64,000 nt of DNA from assembly GCA_964404285.1 (NCBI GenBank), contig CAYOJK010000003.1, positions 62,001 through 126,000 on the forward strand. Direction: 5' to 3'. Made by a program: the position numbers and the translations under genes. Numbering within the stretch: the stretch's first letter is position 1; each line of letters begins with the position of its first letter. Positions 42,656 through 51,712 of this stretch are shown here, in pieces. This stretch comes from JBASEY01 sp964404285 (GTDB taxonomy: Bacteria; CSSED10-310). Under the pieces are notes generated by a model. It searched no databases. It had not been told where the DNA came from and saw nothing but the letters and a program-made list of their open reading frames with translations.

Positions 42656-45048
42656 TAATCTTGTAACGCGTGCTTTAAAACATCTGTAATTCGCGAAACA
42701 GGAATAAAAGTTATTTTATTTCGTACATACTCCGGTACATCTTCAAGATCTGTCATGTTTCGTTCAGGCAGAATAATTGTCTCAACATCAGATCGATAGG
42801 CTGCAAGACTCTTTTCTTTGATTCCACCAACCGGCAGAACATCACCACGCAAAGTGATTTCACCAGTCATAGCTACCTTGCGTTTAGGCATTTTGTTCGT
42901 CAATAACGAGACCAACGCAGTCGCAATAGTTACTCCAGCAGACGGTCCATCTTTTGGAACAGCGCCTTCAGGAACATGGATATGAATATCGGTTTTTTCA
43001 AAAAAATCGGGTTCAATACCCAATTCCTCAGCCATCGATCTAATAAAAGACAGAGCCGCCTGCGCAGATTCTTTCATCACATCACCCAGTTGCCCTGTCA
43101 AAATTAATTGTTTTTTTCCCGCCATACGTGTGGCTTCGACAAATAAAACGTCACCGCCGTAAGGTGTATACGCTAATCCAATAGCGATTCCTGGTTGGTG
43201 TGAGCGCAGGTCGGTTTCTGAGAAAAATTTCGGCGGCCCTAAAAATGAATGAAGTTTAGATTTGGTTATTATGGTGACTGACTTTTTGCCTTCCACAACT
43301 TTGCGTGCTGTAGCCCGACAGATTTTCGAGATTTCTCGTTCAAGATTTCTGACCCCGGCTTCAAGCGTATACTCTCGGATGATACGTCTGACTGCTTCGG
43401 TCTGAAATCGGAGATGTTTACCTTTTAAACCATGCTCAAACAGTTGACGGGGTATCAAATGATTTTTCGCTATCTCGAGCTTTTCTTCGATGGTATAGCC
43501 AGCCAGTCGTAGCACCTCCATTCTATCACGCAGCGCTGGTGGGATTGTTTCAAGAATATTTGCCGTTGTTATGAACATGACTTTTGAAAGGTCAAAATTG
43601 ACGTTCAAATAGTGATCGGCAAATGAATTATTCTGCTCAGGGTCAAGTACCTCTAGAAGGGCAGAGGCTGGATCACCACGAAAATCCATGCCGATTTTAT
43701 CCACTTCATCCAGCATAAAGACAGGATTGTTCGAGCCGGCTTTACGAATACCCTGAATTATCCTTCCAGGTAATGCTCCAATATAGGTGCGTCTATGACC
43801 ACGAATTTCAGCTTCGTCTTTGACGCCTCCAACAGACATACGAAAAAATTTCCTGTTCATAGCTCTGGCAATACTTTTTCCAAGAGACGTTTTTCCGGTT
43901 CCTGGAGGGCCGACAAAACACAGGATCGGTCCTTTCATATCGGGTTTTAGATGTCTGACAGCAATATATTCGACAATACGCTGCTTGATTTTTTCAAGTC
44001 CGAAGTGGTCTTCATCTAGGATGGTCTGCACTTTAATTGTATCCAAAGAATCTTTAGTTTTTACATTCCATGGCAATTCTAAAATCCAGTCAAGATATGT
44101 TCTTGAGACGGTATATTCTGCGGCTGCCGGCGGCATTCGTTTAAGCCTGTCAAGTTCTTTTGTAGCGGCTTCATGTGCCTCCTCTGGAAGTTGTGCTTTG
44201 GTAATTTGTTCCGCTAAATCCTCAATTTCATGGGTTCTGTCATCTGTTTCACCAAGCTCCTTTTGAAGCGCTCGCATCTGTTGACGAATAAAATATTCTT
44301 TCTGCGATTTATCCATCTCATCCTTGATCTGATTTTGAATTCGATTACCCAGTTCTTGGATTTCTATCTCACGGTTTAACAAAATATTCAGCTTTTTGAG
44401 CCTGGCTCCGATATCAATGATCTCCAGTAATTCCTGACGTTCTTCAAGTGCAAGGTTTAAACTGGATGAAATAATATCCGCCAACTTACCAGGATCGGTG
44501 ATGTTTTGAACAATAGAATTCAGCTCCTTGGGAAGATTGGCAGACATTGTCACCAGTTTTTGAAATAGATCTTTAATATTTCTACTGATTGCATCTTGAC
44601 GTCTTGTTTTCTTTACAGTGTCGAAAACTGGCGAAATTTTGGCGAGAAAATAAGGTTCTGAAATAAGGAATTCTTCGACACGTATTCTACAAATGGCTTC
44701 GATCATGATTCTAATCGCATCATCAGGCATTTTGATCATTTTTATAATCTGTGCTGCTACTCCAATAGAATAGATGTCTTCAAAATCAGGGTTTTCCTGT
44801 TCAGGATATTTTTGAGCGACAAGGCCTAGTATTCGATTACCTTCCAGTATTTCCTGTATCATCTGAACAGATTTTTCTCGCGCTACCAAAAGAGGAATCA
44901 CCATTGTGGGATAAATAACGGTTCCCCTAATTGGTAAAATGGGGAGCAATTCAGGTATCTTTTTTCCGTTGACTTCAAACAGAATTTCCTGATCGTTGTT
45001 TTCTGAAGTCTCTGTTGTCATTTTTGATTCTAAGTTTTGTTCTGTCAT
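42652..45048 (-). CDS. lon: ATP-dependent protease Lon
   Basis: Lon is a cytoplasmic AAA+ serine protease that degrades damaged and regulatory proteins. The 798-residue chain has the N-terminal substrate domain (about 30-225), a coiled region, the AAA+ domain with GPPGTGKTS and the protease domain. The catalytic dyad is S703 (KDGPSAGV) and K746 (GGIKEKSLAAYR); the 43-residue spacing equals E. coli S679/K722. ATG at 45046-45048, with a second in-frame ATG nine codons later. A good promoter and an unusual leader lie upstream. HspR, a possible regulator, is encoded 1.8 kb away. Confidence 0.95.
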   Translation of the reverse strand: MTEQNLESKMTTETSENNDQEILFEVNGKKIPELLPILPIRGTVIYPTMVIPLLVAREKSVQMIQEILEGNRILGLVAQKYPEQENPDFEDIYSIGVAAQIIKMIKMPDDAIRIMIEAICRIRVEEFLISEPYFLAKISPVFDTVKKTRRQDAISRNIKDLFQKLVTMSANLPKELNSIVQNITDPGKLADIISSSLNLALEERQELLEIIDIGARLKKLNILLNREIEIQELGNRIQNQIKDEMDKSQKEYFIRQQMRALQKELGETDDRTHEIEDLAEQITKAQLPEEAHEAATKELDRLKRMPPAAAEYTVSRTYLDWILELPWNVKTKDSLDTIKVQTILDEDHFGLEKIKQRIVEYIAVRHLKPDMKGPILCFVGPPGTGKTSLGKSIARAMNRKFFRMSVGGVKDEAEIRGHRRTYIGALPGRIIQGIRKAGSNNPVFMLDEVDKIGMDFRGDPASALLEVLDPEQNNSFADHYLNVNFDLSKVMFITTANILETIPPALRDRMEVLRLAGYTIEEKLEIAKNHLIPRQLFEHGLKGKHLRFQTEAVRRIIREYTLEAGVRNLEREISKICRATARKVVEGKKSVTIITKSKLHSFLGPPKFFSETDLRSHQPGIAIGLAYTPYGGDVLFVEATRMAGKKQLILTGQLGDVMKESAQAALSFIRSMAEELGIEPDFFEKTDIHIHVPEGAVPKDGPSAGVTIATALVSLLTNKMPKRKVAMTGEITLRGDVLPVGGIKEKSLAAYRSDVETIILPERNMTDLEDVPEYVRNKITFIPVSRITDVLKHALQDY

Positions 45049-45094
45049 TTTCTACCTTGGTTAAACATACGTTGAATTAAAGGAATAACCTCCT
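45045..45094 (-). promoter_or_regulatory. lon leader with orphan Shine-Dalgarno and 7-codon ORF
   Basis: In the lon leader (minus strand) a perfect AGGAGG (from 45089-45094) has no canonical start codon at the usual distance. Twenty bases further an ATG opens a seven-codon frame, MFNQGRK (45045-45068), whose TGA overlaps the lon ATG as ATGA. This could be a leader peptide or a ribosome standby site. It may also be chance. Confidence 0.3.
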
Positions 45095-45120
45095 GTGGGC
45101 TATCAAGCGCCGAACCATAA

Positions 45121-45149
45121 ATTATAGGATATTTACTCAATTAGAGCAA
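45121..45149 (-). promoter_or_regulatory. Promoter of lon
   Basis: Minus strand: TTGCTC (from 45144-45149), 17-bp spacer, TATAAT (from 45121-45126), a perfect -10 box. Transcription would start near 45114, giving a leader of about 66 bases. The -35 box is weak (3 of 6), as in regulated promoters. Confidence 0.55.
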
Positions 45150-45169
45150 CTATTCGCACCAATCCAATC

Positions 45170-45198
45170 TTGTTATTATCTATCCTTTTTGATATTAT
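45170..45198 (+). promoter_or_regulatory. Promoter of tmk
   Basis: TTGTTA (45170-45175), 17-bp spacer, TATTAT (45193-45198): 4 of 6 and 5 of 6 consensus matches. Start of transcription near 45205 rules out translation from the upstream in-frame codons and favours the tmk start at 45240. It is divergent from the lon promoter, with 20 bp between the two -35 boxes. Confidence 0.55.
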
Positions 45199-45239
45199 AC
45201 CTTTTCTGGAAAATGGACGGGAACTTGGCGGAATTGAGA

Positions 45240-45902
45240 ATGGAAGGGCACGTGAAAGGTTTATTTATTACATTTGAAGGTATAGAGGGATCGGGTAAGA
45301 CAACCCAAATTAAACTGTTGACTGAACGCTTAACGCAATCCGGGTATCAGGCGCTTATAACAAGAGAACCCGGAGATGGTGAAATCGGGAGCCGAATTCG
45401 GGAACTGCTTTTATCTGTATCCAGTTCATTGGATGCGTTGACTGAACTGTTTTTGTTAGCTGCCGATAGGACAAGACATGTAATCGAAGTGATCACGCCG
45501 GCATTGAAAAAAGGATGCATAGTGATATCCGATCGATACACAGATTCATCGGTTGCCTATCAAGGGTATGGTCGGGGGTTGCCGCTTGATTTCATCAATA
45601 AAGTGAATGAATTAGCTGTCAACGGCATTTATCCGGATTTAACCATAGCGCTGGATATCGATCCGAATATCAGTCTTGAAAGGTCACGATCGAGATTGCG
45701 GCAGCAGAACATGTTTGAAGCCGAAGGAAGATTTGAGCAAGAAAACATGGGTTTTCATCAACGTGTACGTGAGGGCTATTTAAATATTGCTAAGATGCAA
45801 CAACGACGATTTGTTGTCTTTGACGCCGAATTGAGTATCCCCAAGCTGAGTGAACAAATCTCAAAAGAGGTATTCGACCGAATCCATAAATGGATGGTTT
45901 AA
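45240..45902 (+). CDS. tmk: Thymidylate kinase
   Basis: Tmk phosphorylates dTMP to dTDP. The protein of about 220 residues shows the P-loop FEGIEGSGKTTQ near the N-terminus, the DR(Y/H) motif DRYTDSSVAYQGYGRGL and a basic LID region (ERSRSRLRQQNMFEAEGRFE). I chose ATG 45240; ATG 45213 lies almost at the inferred transcription start, and GTG 45252 remains possible with GGAAGGG before it. It is followed by a PSP1 gene after 10 bp, an order also seen in Gram-positive bacteria, where tmk, the PSP1 gene yaaT and holB are near neighbours; holB is absent here. Confidence 0.92.
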   Translation: MEGHVKGLFITFEGIEGSGKTTQIKLLTERLTQSGYQALITREPGDGEIGSRIRELLLSVSSSLDALTELFLLAADRTRHVIEVITPALKKGCIVISDRYTDSSVAYQGYGRGLPLDFINKVNELAVNGIYPDLTIALDIDPNISLERSRSRLRQQNMFEAEGRFEQENMGFHQRVREGYLNIAKMQQRRFVVFDAELSIPKLSEQISKEVFDRIHKWMV

Positions 45903-45912
45903 TAGAAATCAA

Positions 45913-46914
45913 ATGATTGAGATTGTCGGTATACTGGTTAGAGGAGAATCGTTTTCATTAAGATTCAATTCGCAGCGTATCCCCTTGAAAGTTGGCGATG
46001 CCTGTCTTGTTGAGTCTGGTTTTGGTTTACAAATAGGCAAAGTGATGAATGCTCCAACTATGGTCAAACCTCGTTTTATTGAAGGAAAACTGCCAAGGGT
46101 CATCAGAAAAGCGTCGGCGGAAGATGTTGAAAATCTTGATAAGATAATTTCCATTGAAAGTGAAGCGAAACAGTTCTGTATTGAAAGAATGCGTTCCTAC
46201 AATCTAGAAATGAAGCTTGCTAAAGTTATTTTTGCTTTTGATAAGTCAAAGGCAACGTTTATGTTTACTGCTGAAGGAAGAATTGATTTTAGAGGGTTAG
46301 TGCGTGATCTGGCCCAGCAGTTTAAAACCCGTATCGAGATGAAACAAATCGGTATTAGAGATGAAGCCAGGCTGATTGGTGGAATTGGTAACTGCGGGTG
46401 TACATTATGCTGTACAACATTTCTGCGCGATTTTCACTCCGTGTCGATAAAAAAAGCCAAAGATCAAGGTCTCAGTTTGATACCCAATAAAATATCCGGC
46501 CTGTGTGGTAGGTTGATGTGTTGCCTAGAATACGAACACGAACATTATTCTGAACAGGCTAAATTAATGCCCAAAATTGGAAAACGTGTGATAACGCCTA
46601 AAGGTGTAGGAAAAGTTCGACAATTGGGTATTTTAAAACAACTGGTTTTTGTGGAACTAGAAGATGGTGAATGTGCAGAGTTTAAGCTAGAAGATATTGA
46701 ATTTACACTAAAACCCTCTTCGGAAAAAACGCAGGAAAATATTCAGGTTGAACAGCCATCGGATAGGCAACGACCGGGGAGTTCCTGTTTTGACGAACAA
46801 GACGATATTTTAATAGATGATGATTCTGACGATGAAGATGAAAATGACGATATATACAGTGCAGATGATGAGTTTGATAGTCTCGGCAATAACACTGATA
46901 AATGGGGTGACTAA
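45913..46914 (+). CDS. PSP1 domain protein (YaaT/RicT-like)
   Basis: A 333-residue protein with the PSP1 C-terminal domain. Conserved blocks include DARLIGGIGNCGCTLCCTTFL-type Cys clusters (about residues 155-170) and SGLCGRLMCCLEYEHEHY (about 195-212). In Bacillus, YaaT (RicT) binds Fe-S clusters with RicA/RicF and affects RNA processing and sporulation; the Cys clusters fit this. The last 50 residues are extremely acidic and probably disordered. The start ATG 45913 lacks a strong ribosome site; it lies 10 bp after tmk, so coupling is likely. Confidence 0.85.
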   Translation: MIEIVGILVRGESFSLRFNSQRIPLKVGDACLVESGFGLQIGKVMNAPTMVKPRFIEGKLPRVIRKASAEDVENLDKIISIESEAKQFCIERMRSYNLEMKLAKVIFAFDKSKATFMFTAEGRIDFRGLVRDLAQQFKTRIEMKQIGIRDEARLIGGIGNCGCTLCCTTFLRDFHSVSIKKAKDQGLSLIPNKISGLCGRLMCCLEYEHEHYSEQAKLMPKIGKRVITPKGVGKVRQLGILKQLVFVELEDGECAEFKLEDIEFTLKPSSEKTQENIQVEQPSDRQRPGSSCFDEQDDILIDDDSDDEDENDDIYSADDEFDSLGNNTDKWGD

Positions 46915-46939
46915 GTAAGCCGACCTAAATAGCACACGC

Positions 46940-48292
46940 TCAGGCCAGTGTTTTTAGAAAATCAACGATTTTTTCCGCACGCATCGATCGGGATGCTTTA
47001 ATCAAAACAACACCATTTTTCAGGGATAGCTTTTGAAGCTCCTGTATCACCTGACTTAAATCGTCACAATAGATACACGGTAACCCCATTGAGACTGCCT
47101 GGAGATAAGCTAGTCTCATTTCGTTACCAAATACGATACAGATATCCAAATTATAGTTTCTTAAACTCTTGCCAAGAGATTCATGTTCTGCTTGAGATCG
47201 TGTTCCCAGTTCCAACATGTCCCCAAGAACAGCAATGCGACGCCCTGTAGAAGGGTAGTCTGCGAGTAGCTGAAGCGCACATCGCATGGATTCCGGAGCG
47301 GCGTTATAGGCATCATCGATAACGGTCAATTCCGAAATTCGGAATATGTGAGATCTATGTGGTGATAAAATCAGTGAATCAAGTCCTTTTTGTATAGTTG
47401 AATAGCTAAGACCCATTGTTCTGGCGACGGCTATTGCACCGAGAGCATTAGTGACATTATGTTTCCCGTGGTAAGGAAGAAAAAGTTCCTCAGCTTCTGC
47501 TGAGGGTTCTTTTACAAAAAACTTTATTCCCTCAATAGTTGGCTGCAAATTGATCGCTTGGTAAACTCCCTTTTTCAATCCAAATAAAACGGCATTTTTA
47601 TTCGAAGCAAATAACAATCGGTCATCTGCATTTAAAAACAATTGGCCATTAGGATCGATCCAGTTAGCAAGCTCAAACTTTTCTGTAGCAATATCGCTGA
47701 GTGTTGGTAGAAATTCGCTGTGCGCCGGGGCGATGCATGTAAAAATGGCATGAGTAGGGCGTACGAGCGGCGCTAAAATTTTCATTTCCCCTGGTTTGGA
47801 TATACCAATCTCGATGACCAATGCCTGATCATCTTCATTCAACTGCATCAATGTTAACGGCACACCTATCAATCCATTAAGATTTTGAAATGTCGAACGG
47901 GTTTTCATCGATTGCGAAAGAATCGATGAAAGGATGTCCTTAGTCGTTGTTTTTCCATGACTACCCGTTATCGCAATAACAGGAATATTTACTCTCTTTC
48001 TTACACTTCCTGCGAGCGCCTGCAATGCTTTTAGGGGATCATCGACCTCAATTCTAGGAGAGATATCCAAAGCGGCATCTCTTCGAACCAAAACTCCGGA
48101 TGCACCTTTGTTTAAGGCATCTTCTGCAAAATTGTGCCCATCAAAATTATCTCCCTTTAAAGCAATGTAAAGGTCACCGGGTTTAATTGTCCTGGAATCG
48201 GCGCTGACTCCTTTGAACTCGGTAGAAAGTGTGCCGATAACTTTTCCTCCACCCTGTAGTGATCGTAAAATAAAAGGCCAGTCAAGTTTCAT
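46940..48292 (-). CDS. murF: UDP-MurNAc-tripeptide D-Ala-D-Ala ligase
   Basis: MurF adds D-Ala-D-Ala to UDP-MurNAc-tripeptide, finishing the cytoplasmic peptidoglycan precursor. The 450-residue protein has the N-terminal UDP-binding domain (FKGVSADSRTIKPGDLYIALKG), the ATPase P-loop GSHGKTTTKD, VIEIGISKPGEM, and the C-terminal DDAYNAAPESM and LGDMLELG motifs. ATG with an AAGGAA site. It is not in a dcw cluster; the upstream neighbour, 26 bp away, is the spermidine-synthase-like membrane protein. Confidence 0.94.
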   Translation of the reverse strand: MKLDWPFILRSLQGGGKVIGTLSTEFKGVSADSRTIKPGDLYIALKGDNFDGHNFAEDALNKGASGVLVRRDAALDISPRIEVDDPLKALQALAGSVRKRVNIPVIAITGSHGKTTTKDILSSILSQSMKTRSTFQNLNGLIGVPLTLMQLNEDDQALVIEIGISKPGEMKILAPLVRPTHAIFTCIAPAHSEFLPTLSDIATEKFELANWIDPNGQLFLNADDRLLFASNKNAVLFGLKKGVYQAINLQPTIEGIKFFVKEPSAEAEELFLPYHGKHNVTNALGAIAVARTMGLSYSTIQKGLDSLILSPHRSHIFRISELTVIDDAYNAAPESMRCALQLLADYPSTGRRIAVLGDMLELGTRSQAEHESLGKSLRNYNLDICIVFGNEMRLAYLQAVSMGLPCIYCDDLSQVIQELQKLSLKNGVVLIKASRSMRAEKIVDFLKTLA

Positions 48293-48318
48293 TTGGTCAA
48301 TTCCTTATAATTGGTTTA

Positions 48319-50529
48319 TTAGTTTCTTAGCGTTAGAAATAAAAAGACTCCTGAAATAAATAGTAACGATCCGAACAGCAAAGCAGTTTGTGGTATGCCT
48401 GCAGTAGGCAGAAAAAGTGTAGACACAAATATGGCGGCAACGGCGCCGCCGATTAAATCCATGCTATAGAATAACGGCATCGAGTCTGGATGCACACGTG
48501 ATGCGAGAACAAATTGAGCGCTCCCCAGAAGACCAGAAAGAAATGCAAATACAAGAATAAATAAAACAGAAGGTGTTCCTAATGTGGATGAGATAACTCC
48601 GAGCAAACAGAGTAGAGCGGCCAAGCAGGTTTGTACCGTTGGAAGAAAAAGCTTGTGTTGCGACTTGAGCAGACTGAACAGGGAACTCCCAAGCGCCAAT
48701 CCCAAAGCGAAAATGCCCAGTAATATGCCAGCTTCACGATAAAGCGCTCCCGTGCGGAGCTGGATGAGGAATATCAATAGAACCTGAGTGATCATGGTAA
48801 CGGACCCTGTCAGAAAAACAGCGAAAGAAATTTGATGCAATCGGTTTCGAAACAGTGCATGTGTCAAAATGACCACAAAAAAACAAAGTATTGTTATTAT
48901 TATAATGGTTTGGCCTTTCAAATGGAAAGGTTTGAAGGTGTCTGGCCGCCATTGCGAATGCCATAAATCAAGGAAAGCTGGAAAAACAATAGGCTTGGTA
49001 TCTGTAGAAAACTCTTTCGTATCAATAGCTGACAATGCATCGATAAAAGACTGAGATTTCAAGGGATTCATGCGATAGGGAAGATATCCTTCAATGGAAT
49101 AAAAAGGCTGTAGATTCATGGTTTCAATCCGCTTTAAGATATCATTTGAATCAATCGCCAATGGATTATGAATACCGGCAAATATATGGATGACATCGCC
49201 GGAAAGAATAAGCATGGAATCACGAGAAAAACTCTTGTCTATCGAGTTTAAAATAATATTTATATATCTTCCTTGCTCATCACTAAGAACGTTTTCAGAA
49301 CCCGTGAGCGTCATGGCAAATATCCCATCGGGTCGCAACACTTTTCTGATTTCTTTATAGAACTCTTCTGAATAGAAACGTGATGCACTCAAGGATCCAG
49401 GAGCGCCGGCATTTGATATGACTATATCATAGGTGTTTTCCGGCTGAGCAGCCAGGTATCTTCTTGGGTCGTTTTGAAAGAGCTTTCGTGATTTGGTTTC
49501 CGGTGTATAACCGATACCGATAAGGTGATTTTGCTCCATGATGGATAAAGGCCCTGTATCCAATGTGACGATATCAATTTCAACGTGCTCGAGCTGATCG
49601 GTGATGGTTTCCATTTTATTTAACAGACCTTCAAGAAGAAGAATTTTGGTCGGATTAGGATGGAGAGCAAGCGCGTAACAGATGGTTTCTTCGTCGATCT
49701 GTGAGATGGATTGTTGGGACGCAAGTTGAAAATTGTTGAAGAGCGTTAGGGTATCTTCATATTTAACTAAATGCCATCGACCGTAGAGAGTATCGAAGAC
49801 GGATACTAAAGATTGTCCGGGCCAGGCGAAAGCATCGAGTTTTTTACCAAGTGTTTTACCGGTGAAGAGAAATGAGAGGGAGAGACATATCAAAACAAAA
49901 ATAGCTGCTGTCAATAAAACGGGTTTACGCTGGCCAGGATTTTGTACAAGCAGATAGACGAAGAGAAAAAGAGGGATGAGCATGGCAAGAATAAAGCCGG
50001 CCAAGTGTAGTGTACTGGCGCTGGCAAAGTGAATGGATCGAATACAGACTGCTGATGTGAGAGCGCCAAAAGCTTCGGTAGCGTAAATCGCCGCAGCTTT
50101 TCGATGGTTGCCGCCTGCTGCTCTAATGAACCTGACAGGTAAGGCGAAAAGGAGACCATTCACTATACAAAAAGGTATCAAGATCAGGGAAGGAGATAAA
50201 AAGAAATCCACTAGCCTGGGTAATTCCCCGGGTGTGCGATCAAGAAAAGCTGGAAAAATTCTGTAACCAATCAATGTCAGCGGTAATAGACAAGCCATAA
50301 CAAACGGAAGGATCATCAGTTGTTTTCGGTGTAATGATAATCGATGACCAATGAAGCTGCCTAAACCGGTTAAAATCAGCCATATTCCAAGAAAAATTGA
50401 CACAGATAACTCGTTATCGTTATTTTGAGCCAGGCTTTCTTGGATTAAGATGATCTGCAATGAAGTAGCCGCATAACCAGAAAATAGAGTCACCAACATG
50501 GGGGTATAATAAATTCGATTACTATTCAT
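48319..50529 (-). CDS. Membrane protein with embedded spermidine-synthase-like domain
   Basis: A 736-residue protein with about seven N-terminal membrane segments (1-225), a soluble spermidine-synthase-like domain (about 235-460) and about seven C-terminal membrane segments (540-735). The soluble part has the family layout (SVFDTLYGRWHLVKYED, LTLFNNFQLASQQ, DPRRYLAAQ). The glycine-rich SAM motif (GGGDG in active enzymes) reads ILLLEGLLNK at residues 296-305. Catalysis is therefore doubtful. It may be a transporter-like or sensory protein. ATG with no clear ribosome site. Divergent from the amidase. Confidence 0.7.
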   Translation of the reverse strand: MNSNRIYYTPMLVTLFSGYAATSLQIILIQESLAQNNDNELSVSIFLGIWLILTGLGSFIGHRLSLHRKQLMILPFVMACLLPLTLIGYRIFPAFLDRTPGELPRLVDFFLSPSLILIPFCIVNGLLFALPVRFIRAAGGNHRKAAAIYATEAFGALTSAVCIRSIHFASASTLHLAGFILAMLIPLFLFVYLLVQNPGQRKPVLLTAAIFVLICLSLSFLFTGKTLGKKLDAFAWPGQSLVSVFDTLYGRWHLVKYEDTLTLFNNFQLASQQSISQIDEETICYALALHPNPTKILLLEGLLNKMETITDQLEHVEIDIVTLDTGPLSIMEQNHLIGIGYTPETKSRKLFQNDPRRYLAAQPENTYDIVISNAGAPGSLSASRFYSEEFYKEIRKVLRPDGIFAMTLTGSENVLSDEQGRYINIILNSIDKSFSRDSMLILSGDVIHIFAGIHNPLAIDSNDILKRIETMNLQPFYSIEGYLPYRMNPLKSQSFIDALSAIDTKEFSTDTKPIVFPAFLDLWHSQWRPDTFKPFHLKGQTIIIITILCFFVVILTHALFRNRLHQISFAVFLTGSVTMITQVLLIFLIQLRTGALYREAGILLGIFALGLALGSSLFSLLKSQHKLFLPTVQTCLAALLCLLGVISSTLGTPSVLFILVFAFLSGLLGSAQFVLASRVHPDSMPLFYSMDLIGGAVAAIFVSTLFLPTAGIPQTALLFGSLLFISGVFLFLTLRN

Positions 50530-50592
50530 ATTTCAATTTTTCTTCTGATACGATACCATGATAAAAGTGGTGTTACGTTGTTTGGAGTTAAA

Positions 50593-51708
50593 ATGGATCA
50601 TATAAAGTTCCGTTCAGTATCACTCAATTTCCGGATCGCTCTTGCTATTATTGCATATAGCATCCTTTTTGTATACCACCTGCCTGTGGTCGAGGCTGGA
50701 TCTGTCACAGTTCGGGCTGTTGATGGATCGGTAGCGGGTAGAATTGAAGTACAGGAATTCGAAGGCGTCGAAATGCTTTCGATGACTGGGTGGGCGCAGT
50801 TGATCGATGCAGAGTTTGATTGGGACTACGTGACCGGCGTTGCTGAAATGCGATTTCGTGATCATCGATTGCGGGTGGCTGACAGAGGTCGAGGTATCTG
50901 GATAAATGGCCGGATGCATTCCTTACCTGTGCCGATAAGACAACAGGATGGCGATCTTTGGATTCCATTGAAAATTCTCGATGATGTGGTGGATGCATTA
51001 TGGGAAGGGGAGATTATTTGGAACTCTGCAGAGAACGAACTGCGTTTGTATATGGTGGGATCAAAAGGAAAACCTGCGGACGATTGGCAAGATGATGATG
51101 GTCAATGGGTGATAGTACTGGACGCTGGTCATGGAGGCGCTGATTCAGGTTGTCTCACAGAAGAAGGTGTTACCGAAAAAGAGGCTGTTTTGAATCTTGT
51201 TCTTCGAGTAGGTGATATTCTGACGAATAGAATGGGCGCTCATTGTGTTTTCACACGGAAAAGTGACAATAATCCCAGAGCTGATGAACGGGTTGCTGAA
51301 GCCAATCGATCAGCTGCCGACCTGTTTATTTCGTTCCATATTGCCCCACGCGAAGACATGCAAGGGAACAGCTTCAATCTTTTTCTGCCGACTGTCGAGC
51401 CTAAAACAACGGAAATTGACACTAAACTTGAATTATGGGCAAGTCGATCTGCTTCCTTGATTGAGCGGATGAGAATTTATACGAAACGGTTTGCTGATGG
51501 GATGGTCGCAACAGCAAACGATAAGAAATTTGGGATTTTTAATCGAGATTTGTCAATTTTGAAGGGGTTATCCATGCCCGCTTTAGTGTTGGAGCTATCG
51601 TGGGATAGCGCATTCTATGGAGATATAAAAATTTCTGAGGAAAGTGGGCGTAACCGGGCAGCGGAAGCAATTTATGATGGAATTCGAAGCTGTCTGAATG
51701 TGGAGTAG
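50593..51708 (+). CDS. N-acetylmuramoyl-L-alanine amidase (Amidase_3)
   Basis: A 371-residue exported zinc amidase that cleaves peptide stems from peptidoglycan. The signal peptide (residues about 10-38) is followed by a stalk or copper-amine-oxidase-N-like domain (about 40-155) that may bind the wall. Catalytic domain: VIVLDAGHGG with H180, a Glu in VTEKEAVLNL, H249 in FISFHIAP and the catalytic Glu in LVLELSWDS. The usual SxHxN reads SFHIA, so the Asn is lost. ATG 50593 has GGAG six bases upstream. It is closely followed by a GerMN gene, and both lie before rdgB. Confidence 0.85.
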   Translation: MDHIKFRSVSLNFRIALAIIAYSILFVYHLPVVEAGSVTVRAVDGSVAGRIEVQEFEGVEMLSMTGWAQLIDAEFDWDYVTGVAEMRFRDHRLRVADRGRGIWINGRMHSLPVPIRQQDGDLWIPLKILDDVVDALWEGEIIWNSAENELRLYMVGSKGKPADDWQDDDGQWVIVLDAGHGGADSGCLTEEGVTEKEAVLNLVLRVGDILTNRMGAHCVFTRKSDNNPRADERVAEANRSAADLFISFHIAPREDMQGNSFNLFLPTVEPKTTEIDTKLELWASRSASLIERMRIYTKRFADGMVATANDKKFGIFNRDLSILKGLSMPALVLELSWDSAFYGDIKISEESGRNRAAEAIYDGIRSCLNVE

Positions 51709-51712
51709 TGTC

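Noticed and set aside
43820..44266. Open frame of 148 codons on the plus strand inside lon
   Set aside because: It is a shadow of the lon AAA+ domain on the other strand.
45127..45143. ACTCAA half-site inside the lon promoter, resembling half of the HspR HAIR operator
   Set aside because: The second half CTTGAGT at the required distance is absent, so the match is too short to claim.
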